The notes: generated by a model from the letters alone, not told the origin. A stretch of DNA of 64,000 bases from Bartonella krasnovii (GCF_003606345.3 NZ_CP031844.2:1178001-1242000), one strand, 5' to 3'. Positions 10,861 to 23,286 are shown, counted from the stretch's first letter. Program-made: numbers and translations.

Positions 10861-12203
10861 CGATTTCTTCGACCTCCACGAAGTTTTGATTTTTTTATCA
10901 AGCCTTCATATTGGTGTGCAACAAGATGCCCCTGGATTTGAGCAACTGTATCAAGAGTAACAGTCACAACAATCAACAAAGACGTTCCCCCAAGATAAAA
11001 AGGAACTTGGAATGCGGATATCATAAATTCAGGGAGTAAACAAACCAAGATAATATAAATAGCGCCCACAACAGTAATACGCGTCAAAACATAATCAATA
11101 TATTCCGCTGTACGCTCACCTGGACGAATTCCTGGAATAAAACCAGAATGTTTTTTCAACTGATCCGCAGTATCACTCGGATTAAACACAATAGCCGTAT
11201 AAAAAAAGCAAAAAAACGCCATTAAAAATGCATAAACAATCATATAAAGTGGCTGCCCATGGCCAAGAGAATAAGAAATAGTTTGCATCCATTGTGGCAT
11301 TTTATCAGAAAAGTTATTAATAGTGGCGGGTAATAATAATAAAGATGAAGCAAAAATAGGCGGAATAACACCAGCAGTATTCAATTTTAAAGGAAGATGC
11401 GACATATCGCCTTGAAACATTTGGTTACCAACCTGACGTTTCGGGTACTGAATAATAATCCGCCGTTGCGCACGTTCTATAAAAACAATAAGTCCGATAA
11501 CCAAAACAGCAATAAAAACGATCGCTATTAAAAGAAAAGTTGATAAATCAGCCTGACTATGCGCGGTCAAAAGCTGAGCAAAAGTAGAAGGAAAGTTGGC
11601 TACGATCCCTGTAAAAATGATGAGAGAAACCCCATTACCAACACCGCGTGACGTAATTTGCTCACCAAGCCACATAAGAAACATTGTCCCGCCAACAAGC
11701 GTAATAACAGAAGAGATACGAAACATGAGACCTGGTTCTAGAACAATTTGAAGTCCTGTCCCTATACCGCTTTCAAGCGCAACCGCAATACCAAAAGCTT
11801 GCAGAATAGCCAATACGACTGTCACATAGCGCGTATATTGATTAATCACCTTACGACCGACCTCACCCTCCTTTTTAAGAGTTTCCAAAGAAGGAATAAC
11901 GGACGTGAGTAATTGTACAATAATAGATGCCGATATATAGGGCATAATTCCTAGCGCAAAAATTGCCATACGCCCAACAGCACCTCCAGCAAACATATTA
12001 AAAAGTCCTAAAACACCTGATGCATGATGTTCAAACGTTTGCCGCAAAGCATCAATATTAATCCCTGGAAGAGAAATATAAGTGCCAAAACGATAGACAA
12101 GAAGCGCTGCCAGAGTAAACCAGATACGTTTCTTTAATTCAGTTGCACGCGAAAAAGTTCCGAAGTTTATATTGGAAGCAAATTGCTCTGCTGCTGATGC
12201 CAT
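10857..12203 (-). CDS. secY: Preprotein translocase subunit SecY
   Basis: Channel-forming subunit of the SecYEG translocon in the inner membrane. 448 residues from the ATG at 12203 ([15 protein letters not shown]), which follows a GGAGA ribosome binding site. A six-residue longer frame to 12221 is not conserved. Ten membrane segments are evident. The plug and second-helix area contains [20 protein letters not shown]. The cytosolic loops include [10 protein letters not shown] and the C-terminal [13 protein letters not shown]. It overlaps adk. Confidence 0.97.
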   Translation of the reverse strand: MASAAEQFASNINFGTFSRATELKKRIWFTLAALLVYRFGTYISLPGINIDALRQTFEHHASGVLGLFNMFAGGAVGRMAIFALGIMPYISASIIVQLLTSVIPSLETLKKEGEVGRKVINQYTRYVTVVLAILQAFGIAVALESGIGTGLQIVLEPGLMFRISSVITLVGGTMFLMWLGEQITSRGVGNGVSLIIFTGIVANFPSTFAQLLTAHSQADLSTFLLIAIVFIAVLVIGLIVFIERAQRRIIIQYPKRQVGNQMFQGDMSHLPLKLNTAGVIPPIFASSLLLLPATINNFSDKMPQWMQTISYSLGHGQPLYMIVYAFLMAFFCFFYTAIVFNPSDTADQLKKHSGFIPGIRPGERTAEYIDYVLTRITVVGAIYIILVCLLPEFMISAFQVPFYLGGTSLLIVVTVTLDTVAQIQGHLVAHQYEGLIKKSKLRGGRRNR

Positions 12204-12365
12204 AAAACGTCTCCACTTCACACTTCAGTTCTTTAAATCACAGAACTATAACTCTAAAATTCATATCTTTATACACAAATAATTGCAGAACTTAAACAGT
12301 TCCCTACAAAATATTCAAAAGAATAGATGTACCTCTTCTTTAAATCATAACTTATATCAAAAAAA

Positions 12366-12833
12366 TTATTGAACAACATCAGGAAAAATAACCTGACCAC
12401 CCACTTTTTCAATTTTAACACGAGCAGCTTGTGAAGCTCCAGAAACATGAAAGGTAATCTTAGCTTTTAAATCGCCATCAGAAAGAAGGCGAACCCCATC
12501 TTTCTCGCGACGAATAATACCAGCCTCTTTCAAAGCAATCATATCAACAGGTTTTTCAATGTTCAACTTACCTGCATCAACGGCCAACTGAACACGTCCC
12601 AAGGACACTTCATTATAGGCTTTAGAAAAGAAATTTTTAAATCCACGTTTTGGTAAACGCCGATAGATAGGCATTTGCCCACCTTCAAAACCATTAAGAG
12701 AGACACCAGAGCGGGATTTTTGCCCTTTTACACCACGACCACCGGTCTTACCAGTACCTGAACCAATACCACGTCCAACACGCTTACGACTTTTTGTTGC
12801 GCCTTTGCAATCACGTAGTTCATTGAGTTTCAT
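12366..12833 (-). CDS. rplO: 50S ribosomal protein L15
   Basis: Large-subunit assembly protein. 155 residues starting [20 protein letters not shown] and continuing with the glycine-rich [20 protein letters not shown] tract, then [17 protein letters not shown]. It is followed by 162 bases before secY, longer than the other spacers in the cluster. Confidence 0.98.
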   Translation of the reverse strand: MKLNELRDCKGATKSRKRVGRGIGSGTGKTGGRGVKGQKSRSGVSLNGFEGGQMPIYRRLPKRGFKNFFSKAYNEVSLGRVQLAVDAGKLNIEKPVDMIALKEAGIIRREKDGVRLLSDGDLKAKITFHVSGASQAARVKIEKVGGQVIFPDVVQ

Positions 12834-12853
12834 ATCTAATACTCCTGCAACCC

Positions 12854-13060
12854 TTAATCTTCATCTATAACGCGAACAAGATGCTGAACTCGAGCAATCA
12901 TACCCCGTACACAAAGTGTATCTTCTAAAACGCGCCGGCGACGCATTTTATTAAGCCCAAGCCCCTTCAAGGTTGCACGCTGAATCCGTGAATTTCGAAT
13001 AGGGCTTCCAATTTGCTCTACTGTCACAGTTTTACCACTCTGAGATTTTTTCTGAACCAT
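12854..13060 (-). CDS. rpmD: 50S ribosomal protein L30
   Basis: Small large-subunit protein of 68 residues. It shows the L30 core [14 protein letters not shown], then [20 protein letters not shown] and a C-terminus ending [11 protein letters not shown]. It lies between rpsE and rplO, as usual in the spc operon. Confidence 0.97.
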   Translation of the reverse strand: MVQKKSQSGKTVTVEQIGSPIRNSRIQRATLKGLGLNKMRRRRVLEDTLCVRGMIARVQHLVRVIDED

Positions 13061-13091
13061 TTCCTAATTCCTTTTCTGACAATCTCAGAAA

Positions 13092-13640
13092 CTACCCTTC
13101 TACATCGACTAAATGACGACGACGCGCCTGCAAAGTCGAATATTTGATACCGCGCTGAGCGGCAATATCTCTCGGATGCATTTGATGTTTCAGTGCATCA
13201 AATGTTGCACGAACCATGTTATAAGGATTTGATGATCCTAGTGATTTTGCAACAACATCCTGCATACCAAGAGCCTCAAAAATAGCACGCATCGGTCCTC
13301 CAGCAATAATACCAGTACCAGCAGACGCTGAGCGGAGCAAAACACGCCCAGCTCCGTGACGACCTTCAAGATCATGATGCAATGTACGTCCAGACCGAAG
13401 TGGGACATAAATCATTCCACGCTTTGCAGATTCCGTTGCTTTACGAACGGCTTCAGGAACTTCACGAGCTTTACCGTGTCCAAAACCCACACGCCCTTTC
13501 TGATCTCCAACGACAACAAGAGCAGCAAAACCAAAACGCCGACCACCCTTTACAACTTTAGCAACACGATTAATATGAACGAGCCTATCGACAAACTCAT
13601 TATCGCGTTCTTCTCTTTCACCACGTTCTTTTTGTGCCAT
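13092..13640 (-). CDS. rpsE: 30S ribosomal protein S5
   Basis: Small-subunit protein involved in decoding accuracy. 182 residues. The N-terminal double-stranded RNA-binding fold includes [20 protein letters not shown] and [14 protein letters not shown]; the C-terminal domain includes [18 protein letters not shown]. The N-terminus is rich in charged residues ([12 protein letters not shown]). Gene order is rplR-rpsE-rpmD. Confidence 0.98.
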   Translation of the reverse strand: MAQKERGEREERDNEFVDRLVHINRVAKVVKGGRRFGFAALVVVGDQKGRVGFGHGKAREVPEAVRKATESAKRGMIYVPLRSGRTLHHDLEGRHGAGRVLLRSASAGTGIIAGGPMRAIFEALGMQDVVAKSLGSSNPYNMVRATFDALKHQMHPRDIAAQRGIKYSTLQARRRHLVDVEG

Positions 13641-13751
13641 TCCTCATTCCTTTTTCTTTTCCGGAAGCACGATAACAAAGCTCTTCATAAAGTCGGAAGA
13701 ACTTAAACGAAATGCTCTAAAGTGTCCAGCCCCATCTATAAGGAGGAAACT

Positions 13752-14114
13752 TTAAAAGTTCAAACCACCTTCACGAGCAGCTTCAGCCAAAGCTTTGACA
13801 CGACCATGATACACATAAGCACCACGATCAAAAACCACTTCATTGACACCAGCTTGCTTCGCACGTTCAGCAATTAACTTACCCACAGCGAAAGCGGCTT
13901 CTTTATCAGCTCCACTTTTTAAGGATTTTTTCAAATCACTCTCAAGAGTAGAAGCTGAAACAAGTGTACATCCCCGTAAATCATCAATAACTTGCGCATA
14001 GATGTTCTGATTTGAACGATAAACGCTAAGCCGCGGACGATCATGAGAAACCATCTTTATTCTACGACGAACACGTCTTGCGCGACGCTGGATAATGTCC
14101 TTAGATGAAACCAT
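13752..14114 (-). CDS. rplR: 50S ribosomal protein L18
   Basis: 5S rRNA-binding protein of 120 residues, with [20 protein letters not shown] and the conserved C-terminal [20 protein letters not shown]. It follows rplF by 12 bases. The 111-base gap to rpsE contains no gene. Confidence 0.98.
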   Translation of the reverse strand: MVSSKDIIQRRARRVRRRIKMVSHDRPRLSVYRSNQNIYAQVIDDLRGCTLVSASTLESDLKKSLKSGADKEAAFAVGKLIAERAKQAGVNEVVFDRGAYVYHGRVKALAEAAREGGLNF

Positions 14115-14126
14115 AATACAAAATCC

Positions 14127-14660
14127 TTATTTCTTTTTACCTTCTTTACGGAAGATACGTTCATCTGCATGCTTAACACCTTTACCTTTATAAGGCTCAG
14201 GCCTACGATACTCACGAATCTCCGCTGCAACTTGTCCAACTTGCTGTTTATCAATTCCAGAAATAACAATCTCTGTAGGCTTAGGAACAGTTACAGTAAC
14301 ACCCGACGGAACTTTATAAACCACATCATGCGAAAAACCTAGAGAGAGTTGAATATCTTTACCCTGCAAAGCAGCACGATAACCAACCCCATTGATCTCT
14401 AACCTTTTTTCAAAACCATCCTTTACACCACAAAAAATATTTTCAATCATTGAGCGTGACATCCCCCATTTAGAGCGCGCATCTTTTGATTGATCTCGCG
14501 GCATAACTGATATGACATTATCCTCGAATTTAACTAAGACTTCATCATTTACAACGTAACTTAGCTCACCTTTCGGACCTTTTGCTTTGACTAGCTGACC
14601 TTCAACAGTTGCGGTAACTCCAGAAGGAATTGAAATGGGCTTTTTTCCAATACGAGACAT
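14127..14660 (-). CDS. rplF: 50S ribosomal protein L6
   Basis: Large-subunit protein near the factor-binding site. 177 residues starting [15 protein letters not shown], with two L6 repeats and the conserved C-terminal [19 protein letters not shown]. Located between rpsH and rplR. Confidence 0.98.
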   Translation of the reverse strand: MSRIGKKPISIPSGVTATVEGQLVKAKGPKGELSYVVNDEVLVKFEDNVISVMPRDQSKDARSKWGMSRSMIENIFCGVKDGFEKRLEINGVGYRAALQGKDIQLSLGFSHDVVYKVPSGVTVTVPKPTEIVISGIDKQQVGQVAAEIREYRRPEPYKGKGVKHADERIFRKEGKKK

Positions 14661-14699
14661 TGTTCTAACCTATTTTTCTTCTGTTTTCTTGGACATAAC

Positions 14700-15098
14700 T
14701 TAGAAAACACGACAAAGGAGTTCTCCACCAACATTCTGTTCACGCGCTTCATGATCAGCCATAACGCCTTTAGGAGTCGATAAGATCGAAATACCTAAAC
14801 CATTTGCCACCTGAGGAAGTGACTTAGCAGAAACATACACACGACGACCAGGCTTTGATACACGCGAAATTTCACGAATAGCAGCCATTCCTTCAAAATA
14901 CTTCAATTCGATTTCAAGCTCAACTTTTCCGTCACCCAAATCAACTTGATTATATCCGCGAATATAACCTTCCGACTTAAGAACATCAAGAACGTGTGCG
15001 CGAAGCTTTGAAGCTGGAGTAACCACTTTGCCTTTTTTACGACCAAGCGCATTACGAATACGTGTTAACATATCACCAAGAGGATCTGACATAGACAT
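14700..15098 (-). CDS. rpsH: 30S ribosomal protein S8
   Basis: 16S rRNA-binding protein; in enterobacteria S8 also represses the spc operon. 132 residues from the ATG at 15098 ([17 protein letters not shown]), which has AGGAGA upstream. The longer frame to 15119 adds seven non-conserved residues that run into that ribosome binding site. The C-terminus carries [20 protein letters not shown]. Confidence 0.98.
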   Translation of the reverse strand: MSMSDPLGDMLTRIRNALGRKKGKVVTPASKLRAHVLDVLKSEGYIRGYNQVDLGDGKVELEIELKYFEGMAAIREISRVSKPGRRVYVSAKSLPQVANGLGISILSTPKGVMADHEAREQNVGGELLCRVF

Positions 15099-15112
15099 TA
15101 AATAATCTCCTC

Positions 15113-15418
15113 TTACCAACTAGACTTTACAATACCAGGAATATGGCCAATAGAGCCAAGTTCACGCAATGCAATCCGTGACATTTTTAACTTACGATAA
15201 TAAGCCCGCGGACGACCTGAAACCTCACAGCGATTACGAACGCGAACTTTCGAAGAATTACGCGGCAATTCTGCCAACTGAACAGAAGCCTTAAAACGTT
15301 CCTCAAGAGAAACCTTCTGATCCATAACGATTGCTTTCAAACGTGCACGACGCGCAGCATAACGCTTCACCATCACCTCACGACGCTTATTTTTTTCAAC
15401 GGCACTTACTTTGGCCAT
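15113..15418 (-). CDS. rpsN: 30S ribosomal protein S14
   Basis: Small-subunit head protein of 101 residues. It is the long, zinc-free form: the CXXC pair of the short form is absent, and the C-terminal half reads [20 protein letters not shown]. Located between rplE and rpsH. Confidence 0.98.
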   Translation of the reverse strand: MAKVSAVEKNKRREVMVKRYAARRARLKAIVMDQKVSLEERFKASVQLAELPRNSSKVRVRNRCEVSGRPRAYYRKLKMSRIALRELGSIGHIPGIVKSSW

Positions 15419-15442
15419 AATTTCACCTCGCTACGTTTGCCG

Positions 15443-16000
15443 TTACGAACGAAAAGGAAAATTAAAAGCACGCAATAACTCACGCGCTTCATCATCCGTT
15501 TTCGCTGTCGTACAAACGATAATATCCATGCCCCAAATTTGATCAACTTTATCATAGTTAATTTCTGGAAACACAATGTGTTCTTTAATACCCATAGCAA
15601 AATTACCACGACCATCAAAGCTTTTTGGATTTAAACCCCGAAAGTCACGAACGCGCGGAAGAGCAATCGTAACAAGACGATCTAAAAACTCAAACATACG
15701 ATCTTTACGCAATGTCACTTTAGCTCCAAGAGGCATTCCTTCACGAACCTTAAAGGTTGCAATAGAATTACGCGCACGGGTAATAACAGCCTTCTGACCT
15801 GTTATGAGTCCTAAATCCTCAGCAGCAAGAGAAGGCTTCTTTGAATCAGCAGTTGCTTCACCTATCCCCATATTAACTACAATTTTATCAATCCGCGGAA
15901 TTTGCATTGTATTTTTGTAATTAAACTTCTCTTGAAGCGCCTTACGAATCACTTCAAAGTAATACGCTTTCATACGCGGTATTTGTCTTTCCTCAGCCAT
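15443..16000 (-). CDS. rplE: 50S ribosomal protein L5
   Basis: 5S rRNA-binding central-protuberance protein of 185 residues. Conserved segments are [30 protein letters not shown] and [15 protein letters not shown]. Its start overlaps the end of rplX by eight bases, suggesting coupled translation. Confidence 0.98.
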   Translation of the reverse strand: MAEERQIPRMKAYYFEVIRKALQEKFNYKNTMQIPRIDKIVVNMGIGEATADSKKPSLAAEDLGLITGQKAVITRARNSIATFKVREGMPLGAKVTLRKDRMFEFLDRLVTIALPRVRDFRGLNPKSFDGRGNFAMGIKEHIVFPEINYDKVDQIWGMDIIVCTTAKTDDEARELLRAFNFPFRS

Positions 16001-16307
16001 TAATCAACTCTCCCGAACGCTTGGCAAAACGTACCTTATTACCATCTGCATTCACACGAAAGCCCACACGTGTAGGCTTACCATCTTTAGGATCAGCAAT
16101 CGCCAAATTAGACAGATGAATCGGAGCTTCTTTAGAAATAATTCCAGCTTCTTGCTTCTGTGTTTGACGTTGATGACGTTTAATCATATTAACCCCACGA
16201 ACAAAAGCCTTATTCTCTTTTGGACTAACCTTAATTACTTCACCACTCGAACCTTTATCCTTACCGGATAAAACGACAACTTTATCACCTTTTCGAATCT
16301 TCTGCAT
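15993..16307 (-). CDS. rplX: 50S ribosomal protein L24
   Basis: Assembly-initiating large-subunit protein of 104 residues, with the KOW motif [19 protein letters not shown] near the N-terminus followed by [14 protein letters not shown]. It lies between rplN and rplE and overlaps the latter. Confidence 0.98.
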   Translation of the reverse strand: MQKIRKGDKVVVLSGKDKGSSGEVIKVSPKENKAFVRGVNMIKRHQRQTQKQEAGIISKEAPIHLSNLAIADPKDGKPTRVGFRVNADGNKVRFAKRSGELING

Positions 16308-16319
16308 AACATTAACTCC

Positions 16320-16688
16320 TTATAGCACTTCAGGAGCAAGTGAGATGATCTTCATATGATTCCTCCCACGCAATTCACGGGGAACAGGCCCAAAAATACG
16401 CGTACCGATCGGCTCTTTTTTATTATCCACTAAAACCGCAGCATTACTATCAAAACGAATGACACTACCATCTGCGCGACGAATATCCTTAGCAGTACGC
16501 ACCACAACAGCTTTCATAACATCACCTTTTTTAACACGGCCACGAGGAATAGCATCCTTAACCGAAACAACAATAATGTCACCGACCGAAGCATATTTCC
16601 GCTTTGAACCGCCTAACACCTTGATGCACATGACACGACGAGCACCAGAATTATCAGCAACGTCGAGGTTTGTTTGCATCTGAATCAT
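16320..16688 (-). CDS. rplN: 50S ribosomal protein L14
   Basis: Large-subunit protein of 122 residues at the subunit interface. It starts [20 protein letters not shown] and ends [20 protein letters not shown] plus PEVL, the full family length. It is separated from rpsQ by a 143-base spacer, unusually long inside this cluster. Confidence 0.98.
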   Translation of the reverse strand: MIQMQTNLDVADNSGARRVMCIKVLGGSKRKYASVGDIIVVSVKDAIPRGRVKKGDVMKAVVVRTAKDIRRADGSVIRFDSNAAVLVDNKKEPIGTRIFGPVPRELRGRNHMKIISLAPEVL

Positions 16689-16831
16689 GACTGGCCACCT
16701 TTTCTTAACATATATATCCGCCTGTACCTTTTATACACTCAGATTTGCCTGCCAAATAAACATAAAGCCACCGTCTTCAAATTTATCAACGAAAAACCAC
16801 TGTTAAATTCTAAAACAATAAACTTAGCTCA

Positions 16832-17071
16832 TTACGCTACATTGTCTTTTACAACAATCCAACATTTATCTTTTGAAATTGGTCTAGATTCCTGAATAGA
16901 AACCTGATCTCCAATCTTGAATTGGTTGTTTTCGTCATGCGCTTTATAATTTTTAGACTGCCGAACAGTCTTCTTAAGAAGCGGATGAGAATAACGACGC
17001 TCAACTTTTACAACGACAGTTTTATCGCTTTTGTCGCTAATAACAACACCCTGCAAAACGCGTTTAGGCAT
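16832..17071 (-). CDS. rpsQ: 30S ribosomal protein S17
   Basis: 16S rRNA-binding OB-fold protein of 79 residues: [20 protein letters not shown], then [20 protein letters not shown] and [19 protein letters not shown]. Located between rpmC and rplN. Confidence 0.98.
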   Translation of the reverse strand: MPKRVLQGVVISDKSDKTVVVKVERRYSHPLLKKTVRQSKNYKAHDENNQFKIGDQVSIQESRPISKDKCWIVVKDNVA

Positions 17072-17082
17072 CTCTTATTTCC

Positions 17083-17283
17083 TTAAACCTTACTTTCACT
17101 TAACTTTTGACGAAGAAAAGTCTTAATGCGCGCAATATCACGACGAACTTGTCTAACACGTGCAGTCTTTTCTAATTGACCTGTTGCTTTTTGAAAGCGC
17201 AAATTAAATTGCTCTTTCTTCAATTTAGCCAATTCATCTTTCATTTGGTCGAGCGTTTGCGCCCGTAATTCTCTGGCTCTCAT
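17083..17283 (-). CDS. rpmC: 50S ribosomal protein L29
   Basis: Small protein at the exit tunnel, 66 residues. Two-helix L29 fold with [20 protein letters not shown] and [16 protein letters not shown]. Located between rplP and rpsQ. Confidence 0.97.
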   Translation of the reverse strand: MRARELRAQTLDQMKDELAKLKKEQFNLRFQKATGQLEKTARVRQVRRDIARIKTFLRQKLSESKV

Positions 17284-17295
17284 CGCTTAACCTCT

Positions 17296-17709
17296 TTATT
17301 CAGCAATACGCTGGATGAAACGCGTTTTGATAGGCAACTTTGCAGCACCCAACCTTAGTGCTTCACGTGCAACATCCTCAGGAACCCCATCAAGCTCAAA
17401 CATGACGCGCCCAGGAGCAACACGTGCCGCCCAATAATCAACACTTCCCTTACCTTTACCCATACGAACTTCCGTCGGTTTAGATGTAACTGGAAGATCT
17501 GGAAAAATGCGAATCCATACACGACCAGAACGCTTCATATAACGCGTAATCGCACGACGCGCCGCTTCAATTTGACGAGCAGTAACCCGCTCCGGTTCAA
17601 CAGCTTTCAAACCGTAGGCACCGAAATTCAAATCCGTACCACCCTTCGCAACACCGTGAATACGGCCCTTGAACTGCTTACGGAACTTTGTGCGCTTTGG
17701 CTGCAACAT
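17296..17709 (-). CDS. rplP: 50S ribosomal protein L16
   Basis: Large-subunit protein near the A-site tRNA elbow, 137 residues. It starts [20 protein letters not shown] and contains [20 protein letters not shown] and [19 protein letters not shown]. Located between rpsC and rpmC. Confidence 0.98.
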   Translation of the reverse strand: MLQPKRTKFRKQFKGRIHGVAKGGTDLNFGAYGLKAVEPERVTARQIEAARRAITRYMKRSGRVWIRIFPDLPVTSKPTEVRMGKGKGSVDYWAARVAPGRVMFELDGVPEDVAREALRLGAAKLPIKTRFIQRIAE

Positions 17710-17745
17710 TGTTCTCTACTCCAAATTTTAGTTCAATTTCAAAAA

Positions 17746-18456
17746 CTAAGCATTTTCGCGGCGACGATTCGATGAAGAACCAGATTGATCAGCTTCCGTA
17801 GCACGACGTTCCGAAGCCATCGGATCATGTTCAAGAATCTCACCCTTAAAGACCCAAACTTTAATACCACAAATACCGTAAGCGGTCTTAGCTTCTGCTG
17901 TACCGTAATCGACATCAGAACGCAAGGTATGAAGTGGAACACGACCTTCACGATACCATTCCATACGAGCAATTTCAGCACCACCAAGACGACCAGAACA
18001 ATTGATACGAATACCCTCTGCACCAAGACGCATAGCTGACTGAACAGCACGCTTCATTGCGCGACGAAAAGCAACACGACGCTCTAACTGTTGAGCAATT
18101 GATTGTGCAATAATCGTCGCATCAATCTCTGGCTTACGAATCTCCACGATATTCAATGAAGTTTCAGCATTAGTCATTTCTGAAAGCTTACGACGAAGCT
18201 TCTCGATATCAGCACCCTTTTTACCGATAATCAAACCAGGACGTGCAGAATGAATCGTAACACGACATTTTTTATGGGGGCGCTCAATAACAACCTTAGA
18301 AATCGCAGCCTGTTTAAGCTCTTCAAGCACATAAGAGCGAATTTTCAAATCTTCATGAAGAAGACGTCCATATTCACCACTATCAGCATACCAACGAGAA
18401 TCCCAGGTCCGATTAACACCAAGACGAAGTCCTATTGGATTGATCTTCTGACCCAT
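17746..18456 (-). CDS. rpsC: 30S ribosomal protein S3
   Basis: Small-subunit head protein at the mRNA entry, 236 residues. N-terminus [22 protein letters not shown] domain with [21 protein letters not shown]-terminal region with [20 protein letters not shown]. The tail after about residue 215 is charged and variable. Its start codon shares a single base with the rplV stop. Confidence 0.98.
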   Translation of the reverse strand: MGQKINPIGLRLGVNRTWDSRWYADSGEYGRLLHEDLKIRSYVLEELKQAAISKVVIERPHKKCRVTIHSARPGLIIGKKGADIEKLRRKLSEMTNAETSLNIVEIRKPEIDATIIAQSIAQQLERRVAFRRAMKRAVQSAMRLGAEGIRINCSGRLGGAEIARMEWYREGRVPLHTLRSDVDYGTAEAKTAYGICGIKVWVFKGEILEHDPMASERRATEADQSGSSSNRRRENA

Positions 18457-18845
18457 TACGCGGCCTCCACTTTTTCGCTAACTTCACGAACAACAATAGT
18501 AAGATGTGAAAATGGACGCTCAATTCGACTAGCACGCCCGCGACCACGAACATGAAAGCGCTTCATCACTATCGACTTACCAACATAAGCTTCTGCTACA
18601 ATAAGCGAATCAATGTCAAGATCATGATTATTCTCTGCGTTTGCAATCGCTGATTCAAGCGTTTTTTTCACAGTAGCAGCAATACGTTTACGTGAAAACG
18701 TCAAATCAGCAAGCGCTACATTAACCCTTTTACCGCGAATCATTTCAGCAACTAAATTAAGCTTCTGCGGACTAACACGAATTGTCCGTGTGACAGCTTT
18801 TGCTTCATTATCTTTAAGCTGGCGCGGAACCTTAGCTTTTCCCAT
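18456..18845 (-). CDS. rplV: 50S ribosomal protein L22
   Basis: Exit-tunnel protein of 129 residues, with [20 protein letters not shown], the acidic central helix and the beta-hairpin tip [20 protein letters not shown], which lines the tunnel. It overlaps rpsC by one base. Confidence 0.98.
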   Translation of the reverse strand: MGKAKVPRQLKDNEAKAVTRTIRVSPQKLNLVAEMIRGKRVNVALADLTFSRKRIAATVKKTLESAIANAENNHDLDIDSLIVAEAYVGKSIVMKRFHVRGRGRASRIERPFSHLTIVVREVSEKVEAA

Positions 18846-18847
18846 TC

Positions 18848-19126
18848 CTACTTCCTCTTCGCTTTTTTATCGGCACCATGACCATAATAAGTCCGGGTAG
18901 GAGCGAACTCACCAAACTTATGTCCAACCATCTCTTCAGAAACAGAAACAGGAATATGCTTATTGCCGTTGTAAACACCAAAAGTCAAACCAACAAATTG
19001 CGGCAAAATAGTAGAGCGACGACTCCATATTTTTATAACTTCATTGCGCCCACTTGCACGTACCTTCTCTGCTTTACCAAGAAGATAGCCGTCAACAAAC
19101 GGACCTTTCCAAACTGAACGAACCAC
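18848..19126 (-). CDS. rpsS: 30S ribosomal protein S19
   Basis: Small-subunit head protein of 92 residues: [20 protein letters not shown], then [20 protein letters not shown] and [20 protein letters not shown]. Located between rplB and rplV. Confidence 0.98.
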
Positions 19127-19141
19127 TTCAGACTACCTTTC

Positions 19142-19975
19142 TTACTTCTTGCGCTGATGACGCGTACGCATAATAAATTTATCAGTGGCTTTATTGGAGC
19201 GCGTACGCTTACCTTTCGTAGGTTTACCCCAAGGAGACACTGGATGACGCCCCCCCGATGTACGACCCTCACCACCACCGTGTGGATGATCAACAGGGTT
19301 CATAGCAACACCACGAACATGTGGACGCTTACCACGCCAACGTGACCGACCTGCCTTACCATCATTAATATTCCCATGATCAGGATTTGAAACAGCACCA
19401 ACCGTTGCAAAACAGCTGCTAGAGACCATACGCTGCTCCCCAGAATTTAAACGAAGGATAGCCATACCATGATCTCGCCCAACCAACTGTGCATAAGCAC
19501 CCGCTGAACGTGCAATCTGCCCCCCTTTCCCAGGCTTCATTTCAACATTATGAATGATTGTCCCTACTGGCATATTACCAAGGGGCATAGCATTCCCTGG
19601 TTTAACATCAACATTTAAACCAGCAACAACAAAATCACCAACACCAAGACGCTGTGGTGCAAGAATATAACTCAATTGTCCATCCTCATAGCGAATGAGT
19701 GCAATAAAAGCAGTGCGATTAGGATCATACTCCAAACGCTCAACTTTTGCCGAAACATCACGCTTAAGACGCTTAAAGTCGACAAAGCGGTAACTACGTT
19801 TATGGCCACCACCCTGAAAACGAGCAGTAACACGACCGCGATTATTACGCCCACCCTTTGAGGACAAACCTTCCGTCAACATCTTTACAGGTTTTCCCTT
19901 ATAAAGACAAGAACGTTCCACAATGACAAGCTGACGCTGCCCAGGTGTTGTTGGATTAAATTGCTTAAGTGCCAT
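19142..19975 (-). CDS. rplB: 50S ribosomal protein L2
   Basis: Large-subunit protein needed for peptidyl-transferase assembly, 277 residues. It contains [20 protein letters not shown] and the highly conserved C-terminal [20 protein letters not shown] with the histidine near the catalytic centre. Located between rplW and rpsS. Confidence 0.98.
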   Translation of the reverse strand: MALKQFNPTTPGQRQLVIVERSCLYKGKPVKMLTEGLSSKGGRNNRGRVTARFQGGGHKRSYRFVDFKRLKRDVSAKVERLEYDPNRTAFIALIRYEDGQLSYILAPQRLGVGDFVVAGLNVDVKPGNAMPLGNMPVGTIIHNVEMKPGKGGQIARSAGAYAQLVGRDHGMAILRLNSGEQRMVSSSCFATVGAVSNPDHGNINDGKAGRSRWRGKRPHVRGVAMNPVDHPHGGGEGRTSGGRHPVSPWGKPTKGKRTRSNKATDKFIMRTRHQRKK

Positions 19976-19996
19976 TATTCCTATCTCCGAGCCTCT

Positions 19997-20290
19997 CTAA
20001 AGACCTGTCGAAACGTCGATAGACTGACCAGCAGCCAGTGTCACGATCGCTTTTTTGACATCACTCTGCCGACCAACAATACCTTTAAAACGTTTCACTT
20101 TACCCTTACGGACTATCGTGTTAACTGCTTTTACTTTTACGCTAAAAAGCGCTTCAACCGCAGCCTTAATTTCAGGTTTTGTCGCTTTCGGCGCAACATT
20201 AAAAGCAACTTGATTATATTCAGAAATCATAGTCGACTTTTCAGTAATAACTGGACTAATAATTACATCATAATGGCGAAGATCTGTCAT
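19997..20290 (-). CDS. rplW: 50S ribosomal protein L23
   Basis: Exit-site protein that docks trigger factor and SRP, 97 residues. It starts [20 protein letters not shown] and contains [20 protein letters not shown], the basic extended loop. It overlaps rplD by four bases. Confidence 0.98.
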   Translation of the reverse strand: MTDLRHYDVIISPVITEKSTMISEYNQVAFNVAPKATKPEIKAAVEALFSVKVKAVNTIVRKGKVKRFKGIVGRQSDVKKAIVTLAAGQSIDVSTGL

Positions 20291-20907
20291 TTAAAACGCT
20301 CCTCAAGAGCCTCAACAGCTGCCTTTGATAAAACAAGTTTGCTGCGACGCAAAATATCATAAACATTAATTCCCTGAATAGGCAAAATATCAATATTAGG
20401 GATATTCGATGCTGCACGAAAAAAGTTAATATCAATCTCTTTACCACCAATCAACAGAGCATTATTAAAGCCAAGTTTAGAAAAATGAGAAACAAGCTTT
20501 TTCGTTTTAGCATCCTTAACAGTCAACTCATCCACAATAATTAAATCTTTTGCTTTTAATTTTGCAGATAAAGCAAGACGTAACCCAAGGGCACGAATCT
20601 TTTTAGGAAGATCATGCGCATGGCTACGAACCACCGGCCCATGTGCTTTACCCCCACCCCGAAACTGTGGTGCACGAGCAGACGAATGCCGAGCACGTCC
20701 AGTTCCCTTTTGTTTAAACATCTTTGCTCCTGTTCGTGATACATCAGAGCGCCCTTGTGATTGATGAGTTCCCTGTTGACGACGGGCCAATTGCCAACGA
20801 ACAACACGCTGCAAAATGTCCTCTCGCGGAACAAGATCAAAGATAGATTCTGAAACTTTCAATTTACCAGTCTCATGACCATCAAGCGTTTTAATTACAA
20901 GATCCAT
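20287..20907 (-). CDS. rplD: 50S ribosomal protein L4
   Basis: Tunnel-constriction protein of 206 residues; in enterobacteria L4 also autoregulates the S10 operon. The extended loop reads [20 protein letters not shown] and [20 protein letters not shown]. The C-terminal domain includes [20 protein letters not shown]. It is followed within two bases upstream by rplC and overlaps rplW. Confidence 0.98.
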   Translation of the reverse strand: MDLVIKTLDGHETGKLKVSESIFDLVPREDILQRVVRWQLARRQQGTHQSQGRSDVSRTGAKMFKQKGTGRARHSSARAPQFRGGGKAHGPVVRSHAHDLPKKIRALGLRLALSAKLKAKDLIIVDELTVKDAKTKKLVSHFSKLGFNNALLIGGKEIDINFFRAASNIPNIDILPIQGINVYDILRRSKLVLSKAAVEALEERFK

Positions 20908-20909
20908 TA

Positions 20910-21647
20910 TTAGGCTCCCTCAACTTCAGAGGTTTCCGTCACCGGAGTAACCATTTCCGTTTTCTCCTTCACAAGACGGCGAATACCAGCAGGCTTTGGA
21001 GCATTATCAGGGAGAGGTTTCTTCACGGCATCCCTTACCAAAATCCAAGAACCCTTCGAACCAGAAACAGCACCACGCACTAAAATTAAACCACGTTCAA
21101 TATCAGTGGAAACAACTTCAATATTTTGTGTTGTTACACGCACCTGCCCCATATGGCCAGCCATTTTTTTCCCTTTAAATACTTTACCAGGGTCTTGGCA
21201 CTGTCCCGTAGAACCATGAGCACGATGTGTAATCGAATTACCATGGGATGCACGATGCCCGCCAAAGTTATGCCGTTTCATAACACCAGCAAACCCCTTA
21301 CCAATACTGGTACCAGTCACATCAACTCTCTGCCCTGGAACAAAATGTTCCACTGTAATCTCTGTACCGATATCAAGAAGATTATCGGGGCTCACACGAA
21401 ACTCTGCTATTTTAGCTTTAGGCTCAACGGAAGCCTTAGCAAAATGTCCACGAAGAGCTTGTGAAGTATTCTTAACCTTAGCAAAGCCTACACCTAATTG
21501 AACAGCAGTATAACCATTCTTTTCAACTGTACGCTGAGCAACGACTTGACAATTCTCCAAACGAAGTACTGTCACTGGCACATGCTCACCAGCATCATTA
21601 TAAATACGGGTCATGCCCAGCTTCTGTGCTATTACACCTGAACGCAT
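20910..21647 (-). CDS. rplC: 50S ribosomal protein L3
   Basis: Large-subunit assembly protein, 245 residues from the ATG at 21647 ([20 protein letters not shown]), with AAGGAA upstream. A longer frame begins with a TTG at 21671 and is not conserved. Conserved segments include [20 protein letters not shown] and [20 protein letters not shown]. The C-terminal tail after about residue 215 is variable. Confidence 0.97.
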   Translation of the reverse strand: MRSGVIAQKLGMTRIYNDAGEHVPVTVLRLENCQVVAQRTVEKNGYTAVQLGVGFAKVKNTSQALRGHFAKASVEPKAKIAEFRVSPDNLLDIGTEITVEHFVPGQRVDVTGTSIGKGFAGVMKRHNFGGHRASHGNSITHRAHGSTGQCQDPGKVFKGKKMAGHMGQVRVTTQNIEVVSTDIERGLILVRGAVSGSKGSWILVRDAVKKPLPDNAPKPAGIRRLVKEKTEMVTPVTETSEVEGA

Positions 21648-21674
21648 CGGGTCTGTTCCTTCTGTCCTCAAACC

Positions 21675-21983
21675 TCAGAGCTTAATTTCTACATCCACAC
21701 CAGCAGAAAGATCGAGCTTCATAAGCGCATCCACTGTTTGCGGCGTTGGATCAACAATATCAAGAAGACGCTTATGCGTACGCATTTCAAACTGCTCACG
21801 ACTCTTCTTATCAATATGCGGTCCACGATTAACCGTAAATTTCTCAATCCGCGTCGGAAGCGGAATAGGACCACGGACATTTGCACCGGTCCGCTTAGCA
21901 GTCGATACAATCTCACGCGTCGATGTATCAAGAATTCTGTGATCAAACGCTTTCAAGCGAATGCGAATATTTTGACTGTTCAT
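21675..21983 (-). CDS. rpsJ: 30S ribosomal protein S10
   Basis: Small-subunit head protein (NusE in antitermination complexes), 102 residues from the ATG at 21983: [20 protein letters not shown], then [20 protein letters not shown]. The frame extends upstream to 22037 but those 18 residues are not part of S10. It lies right after tuf, so the str and S10 operons are contiguous here. Confidence 0.98.
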   Translation of the reverse strand: MNSQNIRIRLKAFDHRILDTSTREIVSTAKRTGANVRGPIPLPTRIEKFTVNRGPHIDKKSREQFEMRTHKRLLDIVDPTPQTVDALMKLDLSAGVDVEIKL

Positions 21984-22047
21984 GCTCTTTATTTCCCTGT
22001 CATGCAAAACGCCTTTAACAACAAAGGCGCTTTTCAATAACCATTAT

Positions 22048-23223
22048 TTACTCAATGATTTTAGAAACGATACCGGCACCAACAGTACGACCACCTTCAC
22101 GAATAGCAAAACGAAGCTTCTCTTCCATTGCTATCGGGACAATCAGCGACACATCCATCGCAACATTATCCCCTGGCATAACCATTTCCGTTCCTTCTGG
22201 AAGCGTCACAATACCCGTAACATCTGTGGTACGAAAATAAAACTGAGGACGATAATTCGTGAAAAAAGGCGTATGACGACCTCCTTCATCTTTCGTTAAA
22301 ATGTAAGCCTCTGCTTTAAATCTCGTATGGGGAGTAACAGAACCAGGCTTCGCCAAAACCTGTCCACGCTCAATTCCTTCACGATCAACACCACGAAGCA
22401 ATGCACCAATATTATCACCCGCTTGTCCTTGATCTAAAAGCTTGCGGAACATTTCAACACCCGTGACCGTCGTCTTAGATGTTGGACGAATACCAATAAT
22501 CTCAATTTCCTCGCCAACTTTAATAATACCACGCTCAACACGACCCGTAACAACCGTTCCACGTCCCGAAATCGAAAATACATCTTCTATCGGCATCAAA
22601 AATGGCTGATCAACAGGACGCTCAGGGGTTGGAATATAATTATCAACCTCACTCATTAAAAGACGAACAGCATCTTCACCTATGCTTTTATCCTTATCCT
22701 CAAGGGCTGCTAACGCAGAACCTTTTACAATCGGGATTTCATCTCCTGGAAAATCATATTTCGATAAAAGCTCGCGAACCTCAAGCTCTACAAGCTCCAA
22801 AAGCTCTGCATCATCAACCTGATCAACTTTATTAAGAAAAACAACAATTGCTGGAACACCAACCTGACGAGCAAGCAAAATGTGCTCACGGGTCTGAGGC
22901 ATGGGACCATCAGCCGCAGAAACAACCAGAATAGCACCATCCATCTGCGCTGCCCCTGTGATCATATTTTTCACGTAATCTGCGTGTCCAGGACAATCAA
23001 CGTGGGCATAGTGACGATTCTCCGTTTCATACTCAACGTGTGCCGTAGAAATGGTAATACCACGGGCACGCTCTTCTGGTGCTGCATCAATTTGATCATA
23101 TGCTTTAAACTCACCAAAAAATTTCGTAATCGCTGCTGTCAACGAAGTCTTCCCATGATCAACGTGACCAATCGTACCAATATTAACATGCGGTTTTGTA
23201 CGTTCAAATTTGCTCTTCGCCAT
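22048..23223 (-). CDS. tuf: Elongation factor Tu
   Basis: GTPase that brings aminoacyl-tRNA to the ribosome. 391 residues from the ATG at 23223 ([20 protein letters not shown]), six bases after a GGAGAG. G-domain motifs are GHVDHGKT at about 19-26, DCPGH and NKVD; domains 2 and 3 follow, ending [11 protein letters not shown]. It sits between fusA and rpsJ. Alphaproteobacteria often have a second tuf elsewhere, which this window cannot show. Confidence 0.98.
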   Translation of the reverse strand: MAKSKFERTKPHVNIGTIGHVDHGKTSLTAAITKFFGEFKAYDQIDAAPEERARGITISTAHVEYETENRHYAHVDCPGHADYVKNMITGAAQMDGAILVVSAADGPMPQTREHILLARQVGVPAIVVFLNKVDQVDDAELLELVELEVRELLSKYDFPGDEIPIVKGSALAALEDKDKSIGEDAVRLLMSEVDNYIPTPERPVDQPFLMPIEDVFSISGRGTVVTGRVERGIIKVGEEIEIIGIRPTSKTTVTGVEMFRKLLDQGQAGDNIGALLRGVDREGIERGQVLAKPGSVTPHTRFKAEAYILTKDEGGRHTPFFTNYRPQFYFRTTDVTGIVTLPEGTEMVMPGDNVAMDVSLIVPIAMEEKLRFAIREGGRTVGAGIVSKIIE

Positions 23224-23286
23224 TTGAGCTCTCCATTTTCCGTCCAAGCCAAGGACTAAGTTAAAAATTAATTTACCAACCTGAAA